DNA from: Eubacterium limosum
GTDB taxonomy: Bacteria; Bacillota; Clostridia; Eubacteriales; Eubacteriaceae
DNA: 64,000 nucleotides
Assembly (NCBI RefSeq): GCF_000807675.2
Contig: NZ_CP019962.1
Coordinates: forward strand, 1,240,001-1,304,000
Direction: 5' to 3'
This document shows positions 43,181-51,670 of the stretch, in pieces (positions within the stretch are counted from its first letter, which is position 1; the number at the start of each line of letters is the position of its first letter). The notes under the pieces are model-generated. The model saw only the letters and a list, made by a program, of their open reading frames with translations. It did not search any database and was not told the DNA's origin. The translations under genes and the position numbers were made by a program.

Positions 43181-45016
43181 ATGAGAAATCAGAAAAAAGT
43201 CAAACGAACAGGCAAGCGCATTGTCCTGGATATTTTGTTTGCCGCTCTGATTGTTTTCCTGATTGCGGCCTCCTTTTTTGATTTTACCAAGCGCGTCCGG
43301 TTATCTGTCCATGAAAATGCCGAACAGACTCTGCGTGAGATGAACCAGGAGGGCGCTCTGCTGCTGGAAACGCAGATCAAGCGGGATTTTGAGTTTTTAC
43401 ATAGCCTGGCGGCCATTATGGTAGAGGATGGCTCCATTGACTATCCGGAGATGATCATACGCAATCTGGGCCTTGGCCGTGACAATTATTCCTTTGACCG
43501 GATGACCTTTATCCAGGCAAACGGCATAGCCTATACATCTACAGGTGCCGAGCAGGATCTGAGCGGCCGCGAGTATTTTAAAAAGGCCATTGGCGGCGAG
43601 GACGCTGTCTCGAATATTTTGATTTCGGAGTATTCGGGTAAGGAGGGCTTTGCTGTGGCGGTGCCGGTTTATAAGGATGATGCTGTGGTTGGCGTTCTTT
43701 CAGGCTCGTATCTGACGGAAACCTTCAGCAATGTGGTAAACATGGAAGTTTTTGGCGGCCAGAGCATGACTTATGTGGTGCAGCCAGACGGCAGCTATAT
43801 TCTGCTGCCCGAGGATGGCGCCATTGAGGTGCAGCAATGGTCAATGGACGGCGACTCTCAGGAGACAATACGGGAAAAGATGCGGAATGGCGAGGAGGGC
43901 TACGCCTCCTTTGGCAACGGGGAAGAAACCTGGCGTTTCAGCTATGTACCCACCACCATCAACGACTGGTATGTGGTGACCATTGTACCGGACCACGTGA
44001 TCATGAACCAGGCGGATTATATCAGCCAGATGGCGCTGGTTCTCTGCGTCAAGATTGGCCTGGCGCTGGCCCTTGTGGGTGTTTATGTCGCGGTGAGCCA
44101 CCAAAGGAATGAGCGCAAGGAACGGGAGCATCGGGAGCTGTCCCGCATGGATAATGCGCGCTACCGTGTGCTGCTTGAAAATATGGATGCTCTGTTTTTT
44201 GAATGGGATTTGACGGACAATACTCTGGCCTGTTCCCAGGGCTGGAAAGAGCAGCTGGGCTATACGCCAGGGCTCGATGACATTGAGAACGGCACGATTG
44301 TGGACGCGCCGGAGTCCCTTTCCTTTACGGGTTTTCTGGAGAGTGTGCGCGGCGGCCTGAGCCACGGTGAGGAGGAATACCGTATGGAACGCGCGGACAG
44401 CACTGTTTTCTGGTGCCGTGTGCGTCTGACCGGTATCAAGGACCAGCAGGGCAATGTGCGCCGGATCATGGGCCTCATCGAGGATATTGACACCCGGAAA
44501 AAGCGTGAAGTCCAGCTCATGAACCAGGCCAGCCGGGACTCGCTGACCAATCTTTACAACAAAAAGGCCACCGAGGAACAGATCACCTTTATTCTGAAAA
44601 ATGAGCAGCGCGAAACCTATTGTCATGGCTTTTTCCTTTTGGATATTGATGATTTCAAGGGCATTAACGATACCTATGGCCATGGTGTGGGCGACCAGGT
44701 GCTCCGGGACATTGCGGACTGCCTGCTGCGCCTGTTCAGGACCTCGGATATAGTGGGCCGCATCGGCGGTGATGAGTTTGCCGTTTTTCTGAGAAATACC
44801 AACACCTCTGAAGATATACTGAAGCGCGCCCGGGAGCTGATCGCGGATTTCCGCCAGATTCCTGTGACCGAGGGGCAGTATGTGAGCTGCAGCCTGGGCG
44901 TGGTGGTTGCCGAGAACGGCGAAAAGGATTTTAAGAGCCTGTACAGCCACGCGGACGAGGCCATGTATGAGGCCAAACGCAAGGGTAAAAACCAGTACGC
45001 GGTCTACGGAGAATAA
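43181..45016 (+). CDS. Cache-PAS-GGDEF membrane diguanylate cyclase
   Basis: 611 residues, ATG behind AAGGGGG. First membrane helix about 16-35, an extracytoplasmic dCache-type sensor (about 40-275: GREYFKKAIGGEDAVSNILIS, FAVAVPVYKDDAVVGVLSGSY), a second helix about 285-305, a PAS domain with PAC-like end (FWCRVRLTGIKDQQG), and a C-terminal GGDEF domain. The catalytic motif GRIGGDEFAVF is at about residue 529, and RTSD five residues before it fits the RxxD inhibitory I-site, so product feedback is likely. Third c-di-GMP enzyme around the pilus locus. Confidence 0.92.
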   Translation: MRNQKKVKRTGKRIVLDILFAALIVFLIAASFFDFTKRVRLSVHENAEQTLREMNQEGALLLETQIKRDFEFLHSLAAIMVEDGSIDYPEMIIRNLGLGRDNYSFDRMTFIQANGIAYTSTGAEQDLSGREYFKKAIGGEDAVSNILISEYSGKEGFAVAVPVYKDDAVVGVLSGSYLTETFSNVVNMEVFGGQSMTYVVQPDGSYILLPEDGAIEVQQWSMDGDSQETIREKMRNGEEGYASFGNGEETWRFSYVPTTINDWYVVTIVPDHVIMNQADYISQMALVLCVKIGLALALVGVYVAVSHQRNERKEREHRELSRMDNARYRVLLENMDALFFEWDLTDNTLACSQGWKEQLGYTPGLDDIENGTIVDAPESLSFTGFLESVRGGLSHGEEEYRMERADSTVFWCRVRLTGIKDQQGNVRRIMGLIEDIDTRKKREVQLMNQASRDSLTNLYNKKATEEQITFILKNEQRETYCHGFFLLDIDDFKGINDTYGHGVGDQVLRDIADCLLRLFRTSDIVGRIGGDEFAVFLRNTNTSEDILKRARELIADFRQIPVTEGQYVSCSLGVVVAENGEKDFKSLYSHADEAMYEAKRKGKNQYAVYGE

Positions 45017-45037
45017 AGAATCATAACAGGAAAAGAG

Positions 45038-45076
45038 AAGCCGGCGCTGCCGGCTTTTTTTCGGGATTTCGGGAGG
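45038..45076 (+). terminator. Terminator plus CCCGAAATCCCGAAAA motif
   Basis: AAGCCGGC-gct-GCCGGCTT followed by TTTTTT is a compact terminator. It runs straight into TTTTCGGGATTTCGGGA, a single unpaired copy of the recurrent motif. Confidence 0.88.
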
Positions 45077-45195
45077 CCTGGAGTGGAAAATTTTGAAAAG
45101 AATTGGATTTGAACGGGCTAAAGTGCTACAATAGAGAATGAAACACGCATCCATCGAAAAAACGGATAAACCGATGTGTGATAAAGGAGAGACTT

Positions 45196-46629
45196 ATGCA
45201 GTTTGAACGGAAACTCCAGCTCGCGACCGACTTGTATCAGATGAGTATGGGCAACGTTTATGTAGAGGACGGCAAACAGGACGAAATGGCTGTCTTTGAC
45301 GTTTTTATCAGAAACAACCCCTTTAGCGGCGGCTATACCGTGGCGGCCGGGCTGGAACAGGTCATAGAATATATAGAAGGGCTGGCCTTTGAAGAGGAGG
45401 ATGTACAGCTTCTCAAAAAGAACCACCCGGAATTTTCAGATAAGTTTATCAGCTATCTGCGCAATTTTAAATTTACCGGAGAGCTTTACGCCCTGCCGGA
45501 GGGGACGATTTTCTTCCCCTTTGAGCCCATTATCCGGGTCAAGGCGCCGCTGGTACAGGCTCAGCTGGTTGAGACCACTATCCTGAGCATCATCAACCAC
45601 CAGACGCTGATCGCCACCAAGGCCTCCCGCATTGTGGAGGAAGCCCGTGGCGGCGCGGTCATGGAGTTTGGCCTGCGGCGTGCCCACGGCACCGAGGCGG
45701 GCTATTTCGGCGCCCGCGCCGCAGTCATCGGCGGCTGTGTGGGCACCTCGGTGGTGGAAACCGAAGCCATGCTGGACCGGCCCTCCATGGGAACCATGTC
45801 CCACAGCTTTATCCTCAGCTATGACACAGAGCTGGAGGCCTTTGAGAAGTTTGTCAAATACAATCCGCAGAACGCTACGCTGCTGGTCGATACCTACAAC
45901 ACCCTGGAACAGGGGGTGCCCAATGCTATTAAAGTCTTTAAAAAAGCGCTGGCAGAGGGCGGTATTACCGGGAAATACGGTATCCGAATTGATTCCGGTG
46001 ACCTGGCTTACCTGACCGCAGAAGCCCGAAAGCTGCTGGATGAGGCGGGGCTCCAGGATGCGGCCATCTGCGCGTCCTCAGACCTCGACGAGTACCTGAT
46101 CAAGGACCTGAAGCTCCAGGGCGCCAAAATTGATTCCTGGGGCATTGGCACCAAGCTCATCACCGCCTATGATTGCCCGGCCCTCGGCGGGGTATATAAA
46201 CTGGCGGAAATTGATGGCAAGCCCAAGCTCAAGGTATCTAACGATCCCTGGAAGATCACCAATCCGGGCTATAAGAAAATTTACCGGATCTACGGAAAGA
46301 GCAATAACATGGCTCTGGCTGACCTGATGACCCTGGATTCTGAAACCATTGACGAAAGCCAGCCGCTCACCATCTTCCACCCCATGCACACCTGGAAAAA
46401 GCGCACCATTACGGATTATTACGTGAAGAAGCTGCTGGTGCCGGTGTTTGTGGACGGGAAATGTGTATATGAGAAGCCCACCATCCGCGAAATTCACGAC
46501 CGGCTCGTGCAGGAAAAACAAACCCTGTGGCCTGCCTTCAAGCGTATGGTGAACCCCCACGTATACCACGTGGACCTCTCCCAGCCGCTCTGGGATATGA
46601 AGCAGCAGCTGCTGAGCGAGGCAGAGTGA
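45196..46629 (+). CDS. pncB: Nicotinate phosphoribosyltransferase
   Basis: Makes nicotinate mononucleotide from nicotinate and PRPP in NAD salvage. 477 residues from the ATG at 45196 (MQFERKLQLATDLYQMSMGN) behind AAGGAGAG; the upstream in-frame ATG is rejected. Family motifs TDLYQMSMGN, EFGLRRAHGTEAGYFGARA, MGTMSHSFIL, GIRIDSGDLAYL and SWGIGTKL are present. The histidine expected to be phosphorylated lies in MSHSF. The gene stands alone; its spacer contains an imperfect hairpin (CACGCATC/GATGTGTG) just upstream. Confidence 0.94.
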   Translation: MQFERKLQLATDLYQMSMGNVYVEDGKQDEMAVFDVFIRNNPFSGGYTVAAGLEQVIEYIEGLAFEEEDVQLLKKNHPEFSDKFISYLRNFKFTGELYALPEGTIFFPFEPIIRVKAPLVQAQLVETTILSIINHQTLIATKASRIVEEARGGAVMEFGLRRAHGTEAGYFGARAAVIGGCVGTSVVETEAMLDRPSMGTMSHSFILSYDTELEAFEKFVKYNPQNATLLVDTYNTLEQGVPNAIKVFKKALAEGGITGKYGIRIDSGDLAYLTAEARKLLDEAGLQDAAICASSDLDEYLIKDLKLQGAKIDSWGIGTKLITAYDCPALGGVYKLAEIDGKPKLKVSNDPWKITNPGYKKIYRIYGKSNNMALADLMTLDSETIDESQPLTIFHPMHTWKKRTITDYYVKKLLVPVFVDGKCVYEKPTIREIHDRLVQEKQTLWPAFKRMVNPHVYHVDLSQPLWDMKQQLLSEAE

Positions 46630-46633
46630 ATAT

Positions 46634-46763
46634 AATGGATAGTTGATAGTGGGTAGTGGATAGTTTCTAAGCAAAATGCCTTTGGCATTTTGCTTAGAAA
46701 TCAAATTTTCTGAAAAGAAAATTTGTACAATAACTATTAACTATTAATTGTCAACTATCAACT
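46634..46763. repeat. AGTTGATAGT-ended palindromic element, copy B
   Basis: The left end is ATAGTTGATAGTGGGTAGT and the right end TGTCAACTATCAACT (inverted). Inside is a perfect hairpin CTAAGCAAAATGCC-ttt-GGCATTTTGCTTAG followed by a second, CAAATTTTC-tgaaaa-GAAAATTTG. Non-coding, about 130 bp. Confidence 0.72.
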
Positions 46764-46779
46764 GGATAAAGGTGTTTTT

Positions 46780-47817
46780 ATGAAAACAGAACTATTTAAA
46801 ACGGACAGCCCCCTGCTCGGGGTTGTCCATTTGACCAAGGCCGGCGAACTGATTGCCAGGGGAGAGACGGTGGTTTTTCCCACAGAGACGGTGTACGGCC
46901 TGGGGGCCAACGCCCTGGATGAAAGCGCCGTGAAGAAAATATTTGAAGCCAAGGGACGCCCGGCGGATAACCCGCTTATTGTGCACATCGCCGACCGGAA
47001 TGACCTTGAAAAGCTGGTGACAGAGGTGCCTGAAAAGGCCGAAAAGCTCATGGATGCCTTCTGGCCCGGGCCACTGACACTGATCATGCACAAGAGCAGC
47101 GAGGTGCCGGAGATCGTGACCGCAGGGCTTGATACCGTTGCGGTGCGCTTTCCGTCCAACCTTATCGCCCTGGGGCTGATCAAGTCCGCCGGGGTTCCCA
47201 TCGCGGCGCCCAGCGCCAATATCTCGGGACGGCCAAGCCCCACAAAAAGCGAGCATGTGATCGAGGATATGATGGGCCGCGTCTCTGCCATCATTGTGTC
47301 TGAGGATACAGATGTCGGGCTGGAATCTACGGTGGTGGACACCACCACCGAACCGCCGACTGTGCTGCGCCCGGGCGGGGTGACCGTGGCAGAGTTGGAA
47401 GCCGTCATTGGCAGGGTGCAGGTATCGCCCAACGCCACCCAAAATGTGATCCCGGAAAAGGCCAAATCGCCGGGGATGAAGTATACGCACTATTCCCCGA
47501 AGGGCGATCTGGTCATTGTGAAGGGCACAGACGCCGAGAAGGTTGAGAAAATCAACCGCCATATCAAGAAGCACGAGGAAATGAAAATCGGCATTCTGGC
47601 AACCGACGAGACCATGAGCAATTACCATTCGGGTATCATCATCTCCCTGGGAAGCCGGGAAGACCCGGATGAAATGAGCCATAATCTTTTCGCCAGACTC
47701 CGCACTTTTGACGACCTGGGCATTGAGAAGATCTACGCCGAGGACATCGAAGTCGGCAACGACACCCTGGCACTGGCCAACCGGCTGTATAAGGCCGGAG
47801 GGTACCATTTTATATAA
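46780..47817 (+). CDS. tsaC: Threonylcarbamoyl-AMP synthase (Sua5 type)
   Basis: Makes L-threonylcarbamoyl-AMP for t6A modification of tRNA. 345 residues: a YrdC/TsaC catalytic domain (about 1-205: FPTETVYGLGANAL, IFEAKGRPADNPLIVHI, SANISGRPSPT) fused to the C-terminal Sua5 domain (about 230-345) that marks the long Sua5 form. The ATG is preceded by TAAAGG. tcdA, which matures t6A further, is elsewhere in the window. Confidence 0.95.
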   Translation: MKTELFKTDSPLLGVVHLTKAGELIARGETVVFPTETVYGLGANALDESAVKKIFEAKGRPADNPLIVHIADRNDLEKLVTEVPEKAEKLMDAFWPGPLTLIMHKSSEVPEIVTAGLDTVAVRFPSNLIALGLIKSAGVPIAAPSANISGRPSPTKSEHVIEDMMGRVSAIIVSEDTDVGLESTVVDTTTEPPTVLRPGGVTVAELEAVIGRVQVSPNATQNVIPEKAKSPGMKYTHYSPKGDLVIVKGTDAEKVEKINRHIKKHEEMKIGILATDETMSNYHSGIIISLGSREDPDEMSHNLFARLRTFDDLGIEKIYAEDIEVGNDTLALANRLYKAGGYHFI

Positions 47818-47864
47818 AACCAAAACCAACCCGTATCGCCGCGATACGGGTTGATTTTGGTTTT
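47815..47864. terminator. Long terminator with AACCCGTATCG stem
   Basis: AAAACCAAAACC, then AACCCGTATCG-cc-GCGATACGGGTT, then GATTTTGGTTTT form one extended hairpin. The AACCCGTATCG core recurs at 59549 and 59851. Confidence 0.85.
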
Positions 47865-47909
47865 GGGAAAATTGAAAGAAAGCGTTCATCAACTATCAAC
47901 TGAATTATT

Positions 47910-48458
47910 TCACGTTTCAAACACATCGTCCAGCGCGAGCTCCAGTCCCTTAAAGAGCGGTGTCGTCAGCACTTCTCCGCGGATGTAGATGTCGGCCTCA
48001 CTGAGCTCAAAGTGATGGATCGTTATATTTTGGGATTTGGGATCGACAATCCAGTATTCTTTCACGCCGGCCATCTGGTACTTGTTGAGCTTGGTAAAAA
48101 GGTCATAGCTTCTGGTGGCTGGGCTGAGCACCTCGATGATAATGGTGGGCGTATCCTCGTATCGAGCGCCTGAAAACTGGTCAGGGTCGCACAGGATGCT
48201 GATATCGGGAATAAAAATATCGTTTTTCAGCTTGATCTCAGCCTCGGAAAAAACCTTGCAGGTTTTTCCTTTAAAGTAAGGGCCAAGCCCGATGATCAGA
48301 TTGGTGATGAGCATCTGGTGTATCAAGGTGGCTTTGGGTGACATCATGACCATCCCATCTACAAATTCATAGCGTTCCTGCTGGTCTCTTGGCAGCTTAT
48401 CAAATTCTGTCAGTGTCATATTTTCAAATTTTGTATCATTTTCCTGTAACAAGCCCAT
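47910..48458 (-). CDS. Uma2-family (DUF820) putative endonuclease
   Basis: 182 residues. The PD-(D/E)XK-like core is visible: DIFIPDISILCDPD, PTIIIEVLSPATRSYDLFTKLNKYQ and GVKEYWIVDPK. The family was named from cyanobacterial transposon-associated genes and its biological role is not settled. ATG start (MGLLQENDTKFENM) behind GGGGG. It is a single gene of opposite orientation between tsaC and rpiB. Confidence 0.87.
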   Translation of the reverse strand: MGLLQENDTKFENMTLTEFDKLPRDQQERYEFVDGMVMMSPKATLIHQMLITNLIIGLGPYFKGKTCKVFSEAEIKLKNDIFIPDISILCDPDQFSGARYEDTPTIIIEVLSPATRSYDLFTKLNKYQMAGVKEYWIVDPKSQNITIHHFELSEADIYIRGEVLTTPLFKGLELALDDVFET

Positions 48459-48620
48459 AGGATTACCCCCTTTTTCTTAATCATACTTGCTGGACGATAA
48501 AATGTCAAGGAAAGCCATTTTGATTAAGAATAATACTTTTACAAAGTTTCTTAATGTTTACTATCGTTAAAATTGGGAAAGTATGATATAATAAACAAAA
48601 ACGAATCGGAGGAAACTCAA

Positions 48621-49070
48621 ATGAAATTAGCAATTGGATCGGATCACGGCGGGTTTGACCTGAAACAGGTTGTCATGGAATTGCTCCGTGAAGAAGGCGT
48701 TGACTATACAGATATGGGGCCAGAAACAGCGGAATCAGTGGATTATCCCATATACGGGCAGAAGGTTGCTGAGGCGGTAGCGAGCGGCGAATACGACCGG
48801 GGGATTGCCATCTGCGGTACCGGCGTGGGCATCTCCATCGCGGTGAACAAGGTTCCCGGCATCCGCGGTTCACTCTGTACTAACGAATATATGGCTGAGA
48901 TGACAAGACGCCACAACGACTCCAATGTGCTCGTGCTGGGCGGGCGCGTCCTGGGAGACGACCTGGCAAAGAACATTGTCAAGACCTGGCTGCACACCGA
49001 GTTTGAGGGCGGCCGCCACCAGCGCCGGATCGACATGATTGGCGACATTGAAAAAAAATACGATAAATAA
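48621..49070 (+). CDS. rpiB: Ribose 5-phosphate isomerase B
   Basis: Interconverts ribose 5-phosphate and ribulose 5-phosphate. 149 residues from the ATG at 48621 (MKLAIGSDHGGFDLK) behind CGGAGG; a longer in-frame start is rejected. Active-site Cys65 lies in AICGTGVGISIA, and the RpiB signature SDHGG and RRHNDSN are intact. A TATAAT box is at 48596-48601. Single gene with its own terminator. Confidence 0.95.
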   Translation: MKLAIGSDHGGFDLKQVVMELLREEGVDYTDMGPETAESVDYPIYGQKVAEAVASGEYDRGIAICGTGVGISIAVNKVPGIRGSLCTNEYMAEMTRRHNDSNVLVLGGRVLGDDLAKNIVKTWLHTEFEGGRHQRRIDMIGDIEKKYDK

Positions 49071-49077
49071 GACGATA

Positions 49078-49121
49078 AGGCCTTCCAAAAACCCTTTTCA
49101 GGATTTTGGGAGGCTTTTTCC
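49078..49121 (+). terminator. rpiB terminator
   Basis: GCCTTCCAAAA pairs with TTTTGGGAGGC (with G-U pairs) and is followed by TTTTTCC. Divergent member of the CCCGAAATCCCGAAAA family. Confidence 0.75.
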
Positions 49122-49250
49122 ATGCCTGGGAATCAGAATTTCTAATGGAAAATTAACGGTGTTTATGTTATAATTTGATATTAAGTATACCATTTATAAA
49201 GCACTAAATACTGCTGTAAAGGGCGGTGTTTATTTTTGAAGGAGAGCAAA

Positions 49251-50573
49251 TTGATCATTAGTGTAATAGGCGCAGGTGTCCTGGGACTGGCGTACGCGGC
49301 TTCCTTTGCCCGCGGCGGCCATCAGGTTTACTGCACCGACATGGATGAAGAAATTGTCAATGCCGTGAAGGAAGGCGAGCTTCCCGGCTATGAATCCGGA
49401 CTGGAACGGGTGGTGGCTGAGGCTGAGGCCACGGGCAATCTGGAGTTTACCGGCCATCTGCGCAAGGTTATCAAGGAGGCGGAGGTCATTTTTATTACCT
49501 GTGAGGTGCCTGAGGATGACGAACACATGCCAAGCCTGCGGTTTGTACGGGCCATTGCCCAGAGCATCGGCAGCCAGATGGAGGAGCCCAAGATTGTAGT
49601 CTTAAAATCCAGCGTGCCCCCCGGCTCGTCGGTGGTCATTGAGGAGACTATCCAGAAAGCCCTTGACGAGCGTGAGGCGGATATCCATTTTGATGTGGTG
49701 TCCTCACCGTCCTTTGCCAAGGCCGGCAGCTTTTTGAAGGACATTGAGCGCCCCCGGTTTGTGGCCATCGGGGCGGATAATGAGGAAGCGCGTGAAAAGG
49801 TACGGAACCTGTACCGCGAGACGGGCATTGTGATGAACAAGATCATTGACGCCTCCCCGGCAGAGGTGGAGATGGCCGACTATGCTATCAGCGGCCTGGT
49901 CGCGGTAAAAACCGCGTTTATCAACGAGCTGGCCATGCTGTGCGAGAAGCTGGACATCGACGTGGACATGACCACCCGGATCATGGGCAAAGACTCCCGG
50001 ATTTCACCCCAGCTGATGGACCCGGGGCCGGGCTACGGCGGCAGCATTCTGCCCAAGACGGCCCGCGCCATGGTGCGCATTGCCGAAGAAGCGGACGAAA
50101 CCGCTGAGGTTCTGAAGGGCGCCATCACAGCCAATGAGTGCCAGAAGCAGAAATGTGTGGCGAAGATTGAAAACATCATGGATGGCGTGGGCGGAAAGAC
50201 CATCGGTATTCTGGGGCTGTCCCCGGATTTCGGCACCGATGACCTCCGGGAGGCGCCGTCGCTGGATATTATAAGATGCCTTGTGGAAAAGGAAGCCAGC
50301 CTGCGGATTTACAATCCCGATGGCTACCAGCAGGCAAAATGGCGGCTGTTTAAGGAAAAAGACGCCATTACCTTCTGCGATGACATCTACGAGGCGGCTG
50401 AGAACGCCGACGCGCTGGTGGTACTGACCAAATGGCCAAACACCCGGGCGACGGACGAAAACCAGCTGAAGGAAAAAATGAAGGGCGATATACTCATCGA
50501 CCTGCAGAACCTTTTTGTGAAGCGCAAGGAGGTTAAGCAGCTCTTTAAATACTATGGATTAGGGATGCATTAA
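49251..50573 (+). CDS. UDP-glucose/GDP-mannose dehydrogenase-like protein lacking catalytic residues
   Basis: 440 residues from a TTG at 49251 (MIISVIGAGVLGLAYAASFA) behind AAGGAGAG. The fold is that of the UDP-glucose 6-dehydrogenase family: N-terminal NAD domain with GxGxxG, central helix (ISGLVAVKTAFINELAML) and C-terminal UDP-binding-like domain. The catalytic residues are replaced: the GGSCFPKD cysteine is Ile266 (GPGYGGSILPKT); the NPEFL glutamate is Ser154 (SSPSFAKAG); the catalytic Lys and Asn of the central helix are Asp210 and Ser214. NAD-dependent double oxidation of UDP-glucose is therefore unlikely. It is followed by galU and pgm, so a sugar-nucleotide link is still plausible. 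Confidence 0.85.
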   Translation: MIISVIGAGVLGLAYAASFARGGHQVYCTDMDEEIVNAVKEGELPGYESGLERVVAEAEATGNLEFTGHLRKVIKEAEVIFITCEVPEDDEHMPSLRFVRAIAQSIGSQMEEPKIVVLKSSVPPGSSVVIEETIQKALDEREADIHFDVVSSPSFAKAGSFLKDIERPRFVAIGADNEEAREKVRNLYRETGIVMNKIIDASPAEVEMADYAISGLVAVKTAFINELAMLCEKLDIDVDMTTRIMGKDSRISPQLMDPGPGYGGSILPKTARAMVRIAEEADETAEVLKGAITANECQKQKCVAKIENIMDGVGGKTIGILGLSPDFGTDDLREAPSLDIIRCLVEKEASLRIYNPDGYQQAKWRLFKEKDAITFCDDIYEAAENADALVVLTKWPNTRATDENQLKEKMKGDILIDLQNLFVKRKEVKQLFKYYGLGMH

Positions 50574-50590
50574 GCATCAGAGGAGGAATT

Positions 50591-51463
50591 ATGAAAGTAA
50601 AAAAAGCGGTCATTCCGGCTGCGGGCCTGGGCACCCGTTTTCTGCCGGTGACCAAATCGGTCCCAAAGGAAATGCTGCCCATTGTAGACAAGCCGACGAT
50701 TCAGTATATTATTGAGGAGATTGTGGACTCTGGCATTCAGGAAATCCTGATCATCACCGGGCGGAACAAGGACATCATCACCAACCATTTCGACAATGTG
50801 CCAGAGCTGGAGTTTAACCTGAAGATGAAGGGCAAAACCGAGGAGCTCAGGATGATCGAGGACATTACCAATATGGCCCGCATCTTTACCGTGCGCCAGA
50901 AGGAAGCCAAGGGCCTGGGCCACGCGGTGCTCTGCGCCAAGGAGTTTGTGGGCGATGAGCCCTTTGCCGTGGTGCTGGGGGACGATATTGTCTACAACCC
51001 GGAAAAGCCTGCTCTCAAGCAGATGATCGAGGTCTTTGACGAATACCAGGCCTCTGTGATCGGCGTGCAGACCGTGCCGGATGACCAGGTGGACAAATAC
51101 GGCATTGTCTCTGGCAAGCCTGTGACCGGGGACATTTTTGAGGTGGACGACATGGTCGAAAAACCAGCCATCGGCACCGCGCCGTCTAATTTAGCCATCC
51201 TGGGCCGCTACATCATCACACCGGCTATCTTCAACATTCTGGAAAATACCGGGAAAGGCGCCGGCGGCGAGATCCAGCTGACTGACGGCCTGAAGACTCT
51301 GGGCGAAAAACAGCGCATACTGGCCTATGACTTTAAAGGCCGCCGCTACGATGTGGGCGACAAGCTGGGCTTTCTGGAAGCCACGGTTGAGTACGGCCTG
51401 CGCACACCAGGGCTTGAGGAGCGCTTTACCGAATACCTGAAAAATTATTTCCATCACAACTAA
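50591..51463 (+). CDS. galU: UTP--glucose-1-phosphate uridylyltransferase
   Basis: Makes UDP-glucose from glucose-1-phosphate and UTP. 290 residues. The nucleotide-binding AAGLGTRFLPVTKSVPKEML is at about 11-30; IVDKPTIQYIIEE, GLGHAVLCAKEFVGDEPFAV, VEKPAIGTAPSNLAILGRY and GGEIQLTDGL complete the family pattern. ATG behind GGAGG, 17 bases after the dehydrogenase-like gene. With the phosphoglucomutase downstream it supplies UDP-glucose for cell-wall or surface glycans. Confidence 0.95.
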   Translation: MKVKKAVIPAAGLGTRFLPVTKSVPKEMLPIVDKPTIQYIIEEIVDSGIQEILIITGRNKDIITNHFDNVPELEFNLKMKGKTEELRMIEDITNMARIFTVRQKEAKGLGHAVLCAKEFVGDEPFAVVLGDDIVYNPEKPALKQMIEVFDEYQASVIGVQTVPDDQVDKYGIVSGKPVTGDIFEVDDMVEKPAIGTAPSNLAILGRYIITPAIFNILENTGKGAGGEIQLTDGLKTLGEKQRILAYDFKGRRYDVGDKLGFLEATVEYGLRTPGLEERFTEYLKNYFHHN

Positions 51464-51475
51464 ACAAAAGCGTCA

Positions 51476-51546
51476 TGGGGGACGCGCGGTCTGGAGCAGG
51501 GGATAAAACCGTCTGCCCGGAGCGGCGTGTTCCCTGTTGTTTTTTG
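51476..51546 (+). terminator. GC-rich hairpin after galU
   Basis: GGGGGACGCG pairs loosely with CGTGTTCCC, and the inner GGTCTGGAGCAG/CGTCTGCCCGGAGC region adds partial pairing. TTGTTTTTTG follows. Probable terminator. Confidence 0.6.
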
Positions 51547-51590
51547 TGAAAATTTTATAGAAGTTTTACAGAATTTGACACGCATTTTTG

Positions 51591-51619
51591 TTGAGTCAAA
51601 CCATTATTTCGGGTATAAT
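51591..51619 (+). promoter_or_regulatory. Promoter of the phosphoglucomutase gene
   Basis: TTGAGT (51591-51596), 17-base spacer, TATAAT (51614-51619), about 50 bases before the ATG. Confidence 0.7.
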
Positions 51620-51670
51620 AAGATCATGTAACCGAAATCAATCATTTAAAATCATATAAGGAGGAACACA

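Noticed and set aside
43841-45154. 437-codon minus-strand frame opposite the Cache-GGDEF gene
   Set aside because: Same reason; the plus strand carries an intact GGDEF domain and I-site.
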